DNA of 7,511 nt from Pollutimonas bauzanensis_A (GTDB lineage: Bacteria; Pseudomonadota; Gammaproteobacteria; Burkholderiales; Burkholderiaceae_B): positions 1 to 7,511 of the forward strand of contig NZ_JBEBUX010000172.1 in assembly GCF_040393045.1 (NCBI RefSeq), in the 5' to 3' direction. Below the pieces are notes generated by a model, which worked only from the letters and a program-made list of their open reading frames with translations, had not been told where the DNA came from and made no database searches. The position numbers were made by a program, and so were the translations under genes. Of the stretch, positions 1 to 5,687 are shown piece by piece; the stretch's first letter is position 1; the number at the start of each line of letters is the position of its first letter.

Positions 1-2
1 AA

Positions 3-98
3 GACCGCAGCAACGGTGTGCTGAAAATAATCAACCAAGACCTGCGGCAACGGTACATTACGAACTCGCCGTTGCGCGTCAGGCTCACTCCGTCATGA
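3..98 (+). CDS. possible 3' end of an unidentified convergent gene (partial)
   Basis: A reading frame is open from the left edge of the window to a TGA at 96-98, giving 31 residues that begin DRSNGVLKIINQ and end VRLTPS. Roughly three quarters of its third codon positions are G or C, as expected for a real gene here, and more than in the neighbouring frame. It would converge on dbpA and overlap its 3' end by 14 bp. The fragment is too short to recognise and I assign no function. It may equally be non-coding DNA downstream of dbpA, since an open stretch of 31 codons is not improbable by chance. Confidence 0.25.
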   Translation, partial: DRSNGVLKIINQDLRQRYITNSPLRVRLTPS

Positions 99-1470
99 AC
101 CGCATCCTGAAGCGACGGCCCTTGATGTTCCCATTGCTTAACTTCTCGTAAGCCTCTTTCGCAATATTCCGATCCAAAGCGACAAAACTGACGAATTCCA
201 GAATATTGATCTTGCCGACCTGCTCGAATGCGTAACCGGCATCCTTGGTCAGCGCGCCCAGCAAGTCACCCGGACGCAGCTTGTCTTTTTTGCCACCTTG
301 AATGCATAGCGTAACCATGGGAGGAGTCAGACGCCCGCCTGGTGCAGGTTTAAGCGTTTTGGGGTTTACCCAGGCAATAGGTTGACCTTGATACTTCTCG
401 ATCTGATTGGCCCAGCGCATTTCGTCAGGGGAGCAAAGGCTGAGCGCCAACCCTTTGGCTTGAGCGCGGCCGGTGCGGCCGATGCGATGAATGTGAACTT
501 CGGGATCGGGGGTGACATCGACGTTAATAACGGCATCCAGTGTCTGGATGTCCAGGCCACGAGCGGCCACGTCGGTTGCTACCAGCACCGAGCAACTGCG
601 ATTGGCGAACTGTACCAGTACGTCTTCGCGTTCACGCTGTTCAAGATCGCCGTGCAGTGCCAGTGCGACAAAGCCGCGGGATTCTAGATATTGAGTCAGT
701 TCGCGGCATTGTGCCTTGGTGTTGCAAAACGCCAAGGTGGAAACCGGCCTGAAGTGTTCCAGTATTTGCCCTACTGTAGCAAGACGGCGATCAGGTTCGA
801 TTTCGTAGAAAAATTGCTCGATCTGGCTGGCGGCGTGTACCGATTCGACCTTGACTTCCGCTGGTTTTTTCAAGAAACGGGAGCTCGCCTTGCGGATGTC
901 GTCAGCATAGGTGGCCGAAAACAGCAAGGTTTGCCGCTGTGGGGGGCAATTGGTGACGATGTGGGTAACGTCGTCATAGAATCCCATGTCCAGCATGCGA
1001 TCGGCTTCGTCCAGGACCAAGGTGCGTATCCTGGAGAAATCAACGGAGCCGCGATCCATATGGTCCATGAGCCGGCCCGGGGTGGCGACGATGATATGCG
1101 CGCCAAATTTCAGCGACTCGACTTGGGGACGGATGGGGGTGCCACCGCATAGTGTCAGAATCTTGGTATTGCCCAGGGCACGGGCCAGGCGGCGTAGTTC
1201 GTTGGCGACCTGCTCGGCAAGTTCGCGGGTAGGACAAAGCACCAAGGCCTGCGTGGCAGACAAGGCTACATCCAAGGAATGGACAATGCCCAGTCCGAAG
1301 ACGGCTGTTTTGCCGCTGCCGGTCTTGGCTTGAGCAATCAGGTCGCGGCCTTCAATGATAAGCGGCAGGCCCTGAGCCTGTATCGGCGTCATGGTCTGGT
1401 AACCGAGGTTATCGAGATTATCGAGTATGGCGCGCGAAAGCGGCAGGGAAGAGAAAGAAAGGGTGGTCAC
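85..1470 (-). CDS. dbpA: ATP-dependent RNA helicase DbpA (DEAD-box, 23S rRNA-specific)
   Basis: This is a 461-residue DEAD-box helicase that, by family, unwinds rRNA during large ribosomal subunit assembly in the cytoplasm. The core motifs are all visible in order: Q motif (GYQTMTPIQ, 23-31), motif I AKTGSGKT (48-55), Ia PTRELAEQ (80-87), Ib TPGR (130-133), II DEAD (154-157), III SAT (185-187), V with RGLD (304-307) and VI HRIGRTGR (328-335). The DbpA identification rests on the C-terminal domain from about residue 385 (VTLCIQGGKKDKLRPGDLLGALT, ending GNIKGRRFRMRF). This is the DbpA-specific RNA-binding domain that recognises hairpin 92 of 23S rRNA. The length agrees with E. coli DbpA (about 457). 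The start is a GTG with no clear Shine-Dalgarno sequence. No ATG or GTG lies upstream before the in-frame stop, and the next Met (27) would destroy the Q motif. It lies downstream of azoR on the same strand, 141 bp away, so it probably has its own promoter. Confidence 0.96.
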   Translation of the reverse strand: MTTLSFSSLPLSRAILDNLDNLGYQTMTPIQAQGLPLIIEGRDLIAQAKTGSGKTAVFGLGIVHSLDVALSATQALVLCPTRELAEQVANELRRLARALGNTKILTLCGGTPIRPQVESLKFGAHIIVATPGRLMDHMDRGSVDFSRIRTLVLDEADRMLDMGFYDDVTHIVTNCPPQRQTLLFSATYADDIRKASSRFLKKPAEVKVESVHAASQIEQFFYEIEPDRRLATVGQILEHFRPVSTLAFCNTKAQCRELTQYLESRGFVALALHGDLEQREREDVLVQFANRSCSVLVATDVAARGLDIQTLDAVINVDVTPDPEVHIHRIGRTGRAQAKGLALSLCSPDEMRWANQIEKYQGQPIAWVNPKTLKPAPGGRLTPPMVTLCIQGGKKDKLRPGDLLGALTKDAGYAFEQVGKINILEFVSFVALDRNIAKEAYEKLSNGNIKGRRFRMRFMTE

Positions 1471-1538
1471 GATAGGCAGGCGTAGCAGTTCGTCTGGCCC
1501 AGAACCAGGATTGGATTTGGGTCGAGATGTCAGGCCTG

Positions 1539-1606
1539 ATTGTAGCCCCGGATTGGGCTTGCGCTGCCGTTACGCATAAAATAGGGTAACGGCAGGTATG
1601 GAGCAA
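1539..1606 (-). promoter_or_regulatory. candidate dbpA promoter region
   Basis: On the minus strand TTGCTC (1606-1601) and TATTTT (1583-1578) are separated by 17 bp and resemble a weak sigma-70 promoter (3/6 and 4/6 matches). A better isolated -10 match, TACAAT, lies at 1544-1539 but lacks a convincing -35. The first candidate sits inside the inverted repeat at 1564-1595. These are matches by eye only. Confidence 0.25.
1564..1595. repeat. perfect 10-bp inverted repeat between azoR and dbpA
   Basis: CTGCCGTTAC (1564-1573) is followed after 12 bp by its exact reverse complement GTAACGGCAG (1586-1595). As RNA it would form a 10-bp hairpin 17 bp past the azoR stop, so it may end the azoR transcript. 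However, neither strand has a T-run after it, so it is not a standard intrinsic terminator. The arm centres are 22 bp apart, about two helical turns, and the AT-rich spacer holds a possible -10 for dbpA. An operator is therefore an alternative reading. Confidence 0.6.
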
Positions 1607-1611
1607 TGCAG

Positions 1612-2262
1612 TTAGGCAGCGATTTCGGCTGCTTCAGGATCGAAGGATTTGGTTGCCAAAACCTTGATGCACTGGTCCGCGGTTTGCAATGCCTGGGCGC
1701 GGCTTTCGGCACCCATATCCGTTCCTTCGGCGCGCACTACACGTACATCAGTGATACCGAAAAAACCGAATACAGTCTTCAGGTAGCTTTCTTGGTGTTC
1801 CATGGCGCGGCCGGCTTCGCTGGTGGAATAGATACCGCCGCGGCTCAATGCGGCAATGACTGTCTTGCCTTTTGCCAAGCCAACTACGCCGGATTCGCCG
1901 TACTTGAATGTGCGGCCTGACTGGGCCAGACGGTCGATCCAGGATTTGAGCTGGCTAGGAATCGAAAAATTGTACAGAGGGGCGCCTATGACAATGACAT
2001 CGGCGGCCAGGAACTGCGAAACCAGCGTTTCAGATACGGCATTTTCCTGGCGCTGCGCGTCGGTCAGTACAGCATCGGAAGGAGGCAGGCGAAAACCCAT
2101 CGCGTCTTGCGAAAAATGATTTGGCGTGTCGATGGCCAAATCCAGGTAATCGACCTCGGTGCCGGGGTGCTCGGCGGTCCATTGGGATACGATATCCTGG
2201 GTCAGTTTGCGTGATACTGAATTGGCGCCGTTAATGCTTGAATCGATATGTAGCAGTTTCAT
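1612..2262 (-). CDS. azoR: FMN-dependent NADH-azoreductase / quinone reductase
   Basis: This 216-residue cytosolic flavodoxin-fold protein belongs to the AzoR (formerly AcpD) family, which uses FMN and NADH to reduce quinones and azo compounds by two-electron steps. Family features seen are the N-terminal strand and phosphate-binding loop (LLHIDSSINGANSVSR, residues 3-18), the FMN-contacting segment APLYNFSIPSQLKSWID (94-110) and the SRGG loop (140-143). The protein runs about 15 residues past E. coli AzoR (about 201), mostly as an Ala/Glu-rich tail. The ATG start is supported by GGAG at 5-nt spacing. It is read alone, 172 bp after the upstream glycosyltransferase stop. Real substrates are usually quinones, so a role in electrophile or quinone stress is likely but is inferred from the family. 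Confidence 0.93.
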   Translation of the reverse strand: MKLLHIDSSINGANSVSRKLTQDIVSQWTAEHPGTEVDYLDLAIDTPNHFSQDAMGFRLPPSDAVLTDAQRQENAVSETLVSQFLAADVIVIGAPLYNFSIPSQLKSWIDRLAQSGRTFKYGESGVVGLAKGKTVIAALSRGGIYSTSEAGRAMEHQESYLKTVFGFFGITDVRVVRAEGTDMGAESRAQALQTADQCIKVLATKSFDPEAAEIAA

Positions 2263-2303
2263 AATTTCTCCGGGTTGAGCGCAAGCGTATTGCGTATGAA
2301 GGA

Positions 2304-2332
2304 ATTATCCATTAGCTACCAATTCTTGATAA
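2304..2332 (-). promoter_or_regulatory. candidate azoR promoter
   Basis: On the minus strand TTATCA (2332-2327, 4/6 to the -35 consensus) and GATAAT (2309-2304, 5/6 to the -10) are 17 bp apart, placing the start of transcription about 35 nt ahead of the azoR ATG. An inverted pair GAATT / AATTC (2302-2306 and 2321-2325) overlaps it and could be a regulator site. The leader also contains a small CGCAA/TTGCG hairpin (2280-2294). No divergent regulator gene is present in the window. Confidence 0.4.
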
Positions 2333-2386
2333 GACGGTGAAAATGCAATTGATTGTTCTATATTTGGATCTAATGACGTTAGCTTC

Positions 2387-2434
2387 CAACAGCACATACC
2401 GGCGCGTGGTCGTTGTTGTACGCAGGTACTGTTG
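2387..2434. repeat. imperfect inverted repeat downstream of the glycosyltransferase gene
   Basis: CAACAG (2387-2392) and CTGTTG (2429-2434) are exact reverse complements, with a second pair TACC (2397-2400) and GGTA (2425-2428) inside, giving a bulged stem. It begins directly after the stop codon of the minus-strand glycosyltransferase gene, where a terminator would lie. The 24-nt loop and the lack of a T-run make it a weak candidate. Confidence 0.25.
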
Positions 2435-3991
2435 TCAGTGTGTCGCAGTGCAGGCCTGGTTGGGCTCAATAATCGCCCAGTTCAAATCAATGGCGCGGCT
2501 TTTCGCAGAGGACCAAGGCACGTATGCCGTACCTTGCCACTTACCTTTGTCGAACAGTTTTTGTAGGCTGGGTGCAGGATCGTCTTTTGATGCGCGGCTA
2601 AAAATGACCAATGCCCCACAGTCGAGCGCTGTTTTGGGTTCGAGCCATGGCGATTCCTCGTAGCGGCCATCGATAAGTACTTGCACTTTTGGGCCGCTAT
2701 GAACGGCCACATTCCCGCCCATCCAGGTGTCGGAAGCAACCAGCCTCAAGGGCGATTGCGGTACGTGCTGATCCCATATCTTGTTCATCTCGGTTGCGAT
2801 GATCGCCCCGGGGAACATGGAACGTGTTTCGCGCCCTGAATACCATGCCAGTGGGCCTCGTCCTATGGCATAGCCGACCGCCATCAAAACATGCAGGCTG
2901 ATTGCCAGTATGAGAATACGGCGCAAATTGCTTTGTTCGTCGCCGTACATCCACCACAGCGTATAAAAGCCGTAAAGCACGAAGAATGTCGTTGCCCACG
3001 ACGCTTGCAGGCGTGTACCCAATACAGCGGAAATCAATAGAGTAGAAACAAAGGGAGTCAGGCCTACCCACAGTAAAAAAGAACGATCCCATTTAGCGAT
3101 GTCATTGACATAGCGTTGTTTATCGTCTGTAGAGGCTTTTATGTTTTTTCTTTGGCCATACCACCAAGCTAGCAAGAGGACTAGCATAGGACTCAAGCGC
3201 GCGACCTGGTCCAGAGTAAAGTACAAAATATACTTGAGCGAATCAATATAATTATTGGTTTCGAGCGCATTGTCGGCATAGCGCAGCGGCTCGAACGAGT
3301 GAATGCCTAGCCAATAAACATGTGGTGAAACCACTACTGCAAACGCAGCCAGCGACAAAGCCAGGCCTTTGAGTGTACGTTTATCTTTAAGGCTGCCCTG
3401 ACGCAACATAAAGCAGAAGAACGCCGCAAATTGGATAAAGGCACTGTACTTGGTCATGGTGGCGATAGCGCTGATGGCGCCCAGCCAAATCCATGAACTG
3501 TTTTTTTGATAGCGCAGGGCGCGGTAAAACAGCCAGGTTGCGCCCACGATAGACCACAACTGCACGGTATTGTGGTTATAAATGGTGCCGCGTAGGGAGA
3601 AATAGATATTCGTGGATGCGAACAGCGTAATAATGAACGCTTTGCGAGGAGTGGTGATTTCGCGCGCCAGTAGCCATACGAACCATAGGGCAAGCGCCGA
3701 AAATAGTTGCCCCGCGAAAAACGTCAGCCATATAGGGCGGCCAAATATTTGGGTCAGGCCATACATGAACCATGACGGAGCGGGGGGATGCTTGGTGTAG
3801 CCGAGCTCGAGGCTGGACGCCCACACCAATTCTTCCATGCCATCCAAGTCCGGCGCGCGATGGCTTACCGCGCATAGCAAGGTCCACAAGGCAACCATGC
3901 CCGCCAGACACAGCAGAACCTGCAGGTTCAATGATGTTTGGTTTGGTTTGGTTAGCGTAGCGCCATGCCGTGCGGCAGTACTTGCACTCAT
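2435..3991 (-). CDS. membrane glycosyltransferase, GT39/PMT (ArnT-like) family
   Basis: This 518-residue polytopic inner-membrane protein has the layout of GT39/PMT_2 (GT-C fold) enzymes. By family these move a sugar from a polyprenyl-phosphate carrier to a periplasmic acceptor. The first membrane helix (about 23-43) is followed by the first periplasmic loop with DLDGMEE (48-54), which carries the acidic catalytic residue expected in this fold, and then YTKHPP (65-70). IYNHNT (137-142) is another segment typical of this subfamily. Further hydrophobic segments run to about residue 390. The last 130 or so residues are more polar and probably form the periplasmic domain. The ATG has AAGGA nine nt upstream. 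It is divergent from nirK. Acceptor and sugar cannot be told: lipid A (ArnT-type), another envelope glycan and protein are all open. No other sugar gene is present in the window, so it looks like a stand-alone modification enzyme. Confidence 0.8.
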   Translation of the reverse strand: MSASTAARHGATLTKPNQTSLNLQVLLCLAGMVALWTLLCAVSHRAPDLDGMEELVWASSLELGYTKHPPAPSWFMYGLTQIFGRPIWLTFFAGQLFSALALWFVWLLAREITTPRKAFIITLFASTNIYFSLRGTIYNHNTVQLWSIVGATWLFYRALRYQKNSSWIWLGAISAIATMTKYSAFIQFAAFFCFMLRQGSLKDKRTLKGLALSLAAFAVVVSPHVYWLGIHSFEPLRYADNALETNNYIDSLKYILYFTLDQVARLSPMLVLLLAWWYGQRKNIKASTDDKQRYVNDIAKWDRSFLLWVGLTPFVSTLLISAVLGTRLQASWATTFFVLYGFYTLWWMYGDEQSNLRRILILAISLHVLMAVGYAIGRGPLAWYSGRETRSMFPGAIIATEMNKIWDQHVPQSPLRLVASDTWMGGNVAVHSGPKVQVLIDGRYEESPWLEPKTALDCGALVIFSRASKDDPAPSLQKLFDKGKWQGTAYVPWSSAKSRAIDLNWAIIEPNQACTATH

Positions 3992-4064
3992 TACTCTGTT
4001 TCCTTCAAGCGGGCGTGGCGCGTAGCCTGGTTCGCATGCCGACCTTTATTGCGGGGGGGGTGCC

Positions 4065-4083
4065 AATACATTTAAAATTTTTT
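4065..4083. promoter_or_regulatory. possible NsrR-like operator upstream of nirK
   Basis: AATACATTTAAAATTTTTT resembles the palindromic NsrR site consensus as I recall it for proteobacteria (GATGYATTT-N-AAATRCATC). The left half matches at 7 of 9 positions and the right half at only 5 of 9. NsrR is a nitric-oxide-sensing repressor that controls nirK in several betaproteobacteria, so the location suits it. It is about 170 bp ahead of the start codon, which is rather far, and AT-rich DNA gives such matches by chance. Confidence 0.2.
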
Positions 4084-4234
4084 ACGGATTGTAAGCGTTG
4101 TTTGGGAGTAGCATCCAAGCATAGTCTGACTTTTATATTATCTGTAACGGATAACGTGTAAAAAGCAGTGGATTAAACGTTTGCCAACTAAGGAGCGGCT
4201 CGGTTTATCGCCTTCAAAGACCGCCTTTGCTTAT

Positions 4235-4246
4235 AAGGAAGAGGAG
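4235..4246 (+). promoter_or_regulatory. nirK ribosome binding site
   Basis: The purine-rich AAGGAAGAGGAG ends 4 nt before the ATG at 4251 and contains two overlapping Shine-Dalgarno cores. It decides the start: an in-frame TTG at 4227 would put this sequence inside the gene and add eight charged residues in front of a normal signal peptide. Confidence 0.8.
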
Positions 4247-4250
4247 AATC

Positions 4251-5642
4251 ATGAAAAAATTGTTGCTGATTTTATTTGCCGCAGCGTGCTCATTCGGGGT
4301 GAGCCTCCCCTCGTTGGCTGAGCACGCCATGCCTAATGACACTGCTGTCACGTATACGCCGGATGTCACATTCACGTTGCGTACCAACATCGCCGACGGC
4401 AAGCTGGTTTTCATAGGGGGTGCCGGCGCTATTTTGGACAAAGTGAACCCTGATTTACAGGTTCCAGAGAATGCGGTGGTACAAATCAATTTGATTAACG
4501 ATGATGGCGCCATTCACGACATCAGTGTGCCCGAGTTCGGTGCGAAATCAGATCATATAACCGGTAAGGGCGCTGCCACGGCCATTGTCTTTCGAGCCAA
4601 TAAAAATGGCACATTTGAATACCTGTGTACGTTGCCGGGGCACAAGGCTGCCGGCATGTTCGGCAAGCTCATCGTAGGAGAACCACAAGAGCAGGTCGAG
4701 AGCGACGCGCTTGATATTGCCCAGGACCCTACCGCGGTCGGCGAGCCTGTCGGTAACCGCGCTCCCCAGAAAGTCACGGTGGACCTGGAAACGACAGAAG
4801 TCATAGGCCAGCTTGCCAGCGGCAGTACGTACAAATACTGGACTTTTAATAATAAGGTGCCTGGTCCCTTTGTGCGAGTGAGGGTGGGCGATACGGTGAC
4901 AGTCAATGTCTCTAACGCCAAGGATTCTTCGCATATCCATTCGGTAGATTTTCATGCCGTTACGGGACCCGGGGGTGGAGCGGCCGTCACGCAGGTGCCT
5001 CCCGGGCAAACCAAAAGCTTCACATTCAAGGCCATGCACCCGGGGCTGTTCGTTTACCACTGCGCTACGCCCATGGTGGCTCAGCATATTACCAACGGCA
5101 TGTACGGCATGATACTGGTCGAGCCAGAAGGGGGCTTGTCAAAAGTCGACCGCGAGTTTTATGTCATGCAAGGGGAGCTCTACACTGCCCAGAAGCATGG
5201 AGCACAGGGGCACCAAGAGTTCTCTCTGGAAAAACTGTTGGACGAAAACCCTGAGCACCTGACCTTTAACGGCACCATGCAAGCCTTGAGCGAAAAATAC
5301 AAGCTGCAATCCCAGGTCGGTGACACGGTACGTATCTTTTTTGGTGTCGGCGGCCCTAACCTGACTTCCAGCTTCCATGTCATAGGAGAGGTGTTTGATA
5401 GGGTTTATAACCAGGCTTCGCTTACCAGCCCGCCCTTGACTGATGTGCAGACCACGCTAGTTCCGCCCGGTGGAGCCACTGTGGTCGAGTTCAAGACGGA
5501 TGTGCCAGGTAACTATATTTTGGTGGATCATGCCTTGTCGCGGGTCGAGAAAGGCTTGTCCGGCGTCCTGACTGTTACAGGCAAGGAAGATCACACTATC
5601 TTTCATTCCACAGAGAAGGTGGATCACTCGTCTGGACATTAG
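4251..5642 (+). CDS. nirK: copper nitrite reductase with an extra N-terminal cupredoxin domain
   Basis: The product (463 residues) reduces nitrite to nitric oxide in the periplasm, the committing step of denitrification. Residues 1-23 form a Sec signal peptide (KK, hydrophobic core, cleavage likely after SLA). Domain 1 (about 35-143) is a separate cupredoxin with type 1 copper ligands His89, Cys126, His131 and Met136 (C-x4-H-x4-M). After a linker (about 144-172) comes a complete reductase. Type 1 ligands are His230, Cys271, His279 and Met284; type 2 ligands are His235, His270 and His427; the catalytic pair is Asp233 and His376. The Cys-His spacing of eight and segments such as NGMYGMILVEP and GGPNLTSSFHVIGE place it with the AniA-like class II enzymes. 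Usual NirK proteins are about 360-390 residues; the extra length is domain 1, as in the Hyphomicrobium denitrificans enzyme. The last 20 residues hold four His. Cys13 in an AAAC context is a poor lipobox, so a soluble periplasmic protein is more likely than a lipoprotein. No nirV or nor gene is adjacent. Confidence 0.95.
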   Translation: MKKLLLILFAAACSFGVSLPSLAEHAMPNDTAVTYTPDVTFTLRTNIADGKLVFIGGAGAILDKVNPDLQVPENAVVQINLINDDGAIHDISVPEFGAKSDHITGKGAATAIVFRANKNGTFEYLCTLPGHKAAGMFGKLIVGEPQEQVESDALDIAQDPTAVGEPVGNRAPQKVTVDLETTEVIGQLASGSTYKYWTFNNKVPGPFVRVRVGDTVTVNVSNAKDSSHIHSVDFHAVTGPGGGAAVTQVPPGQTKSFTFKAMHPGLFVYHCATPMVAQHITNGMYGMILVEPEGGLSKVDREFYVMQGELYTAQKHGAQGHQEFSLEKLLDENPEHLTFNGTMQALSEKYKLQSQVGDTVRIFFGVGGPNLTSSFHVIGEVFDRVYNQASLTSPPLTDVQTTLVPPGGATVVEFKTDVPGNYILVDHALSRVEKGLSGVLTVTGKEDHTIFHSTEKVDHSSGH

Positions 5643-5651
5643 TGAGAGCGT

Positions 5652-5687
5652 CCCCAACGCCGCGCTGCGACGTTGGGGCGATGTTTA
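5652..5687 (+). terminator. hairpin terminator between convergent nirK and sstT
   Basis: CCCCAACG (5652-5659) pairs exactly with CGTTGGGG (5671-5678), and CGC/GCG (5661-5663 with 5667-5669) extends the stem past a C/A mismatch to a 3-nt loop. On the plus strand it is followed by a short, weak T-run (ATGTTTA), consistent with ending nirK. The minus strand has no T-run after the stem, so its role for sstT is less certain. The hairpin occupies nearly all of the 42-bp gap between the two stop codons. Confidence 0.65.

Larger units (their letters stand above)
3992..4250. other. divergent intergenic region between the glycosyltransferase and nirK
   Basis: This 259-bp AT-rich stretch must hold the promoters of both flanking genes. 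Items seen are a run of eight G at 4053-4060, an AT-rich imperfect palindrome at 4065-4083, a TTATC-N7-GATAA inverted pair at 4138-4154, and TATTAT at 4136-4141 as a possible nirK -10 without a clear -35. On the minus strand TACAAT (4093-4088) and TTGGCA (4066-4061) resemble core promoter elements but do not pair at a normal spacing. No canonical FNR box (TTGAT-N4-ATCAA) was found. Short open frames here show no sign of being genes. Confidence 0.6.

Noticed and set aside
1..54. Two similar segments AAGACC(T)GCRGCAACGGT at 1-17 and 37-54
   Set aside because: Only two imperfect copies are visible at the edge of the window, so a repeat array or CRISPR cannot be supported.
47..75. GCAACGG / CCGTTGC inverted pair downstream of dbpA as a terminator
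   Set aside because: The stem is 7 bp with a 15-nt loop and is followed on the minus strand by a G- and C-containing sequence rather than a T-run; too weak to list as a feature.
691..1152. 153-codon open frame on the plus strand
   Set aside because: It lies wholly inside dbpA on the opposite strand, resembles no family I know, and is explained by codon bias of the helicase gene.
1606..1920. 104-codon open frame on the plus strand
   Set aside because: It is antisense to azoR; the azoR frame has a clear family match and a ribosome site, and this one has neither.
3970..4161. 63-codon frame in the nirK upstream region
   Set aside because: It starts inside the glycosyltransferase gene, crosses the G8 tract and promoter region, and has no ribosome site or family resemblance.
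4259..4289. Lipoprotein signal in NirK (AniA of Neisseria is a lipoprotein)
   Set aside because: The AAAC at residues 10-13 lacks the usual Leu at -3 and comes too early, and a good Sec cleavage site follows after residue 23.
4548..5087. 179-codon open frame on the minus strand
   Set aside because: It is antisense to the conserved copper-binding core of nirK, with low-complexity His/Arg-rich content typical of a shadow frame.
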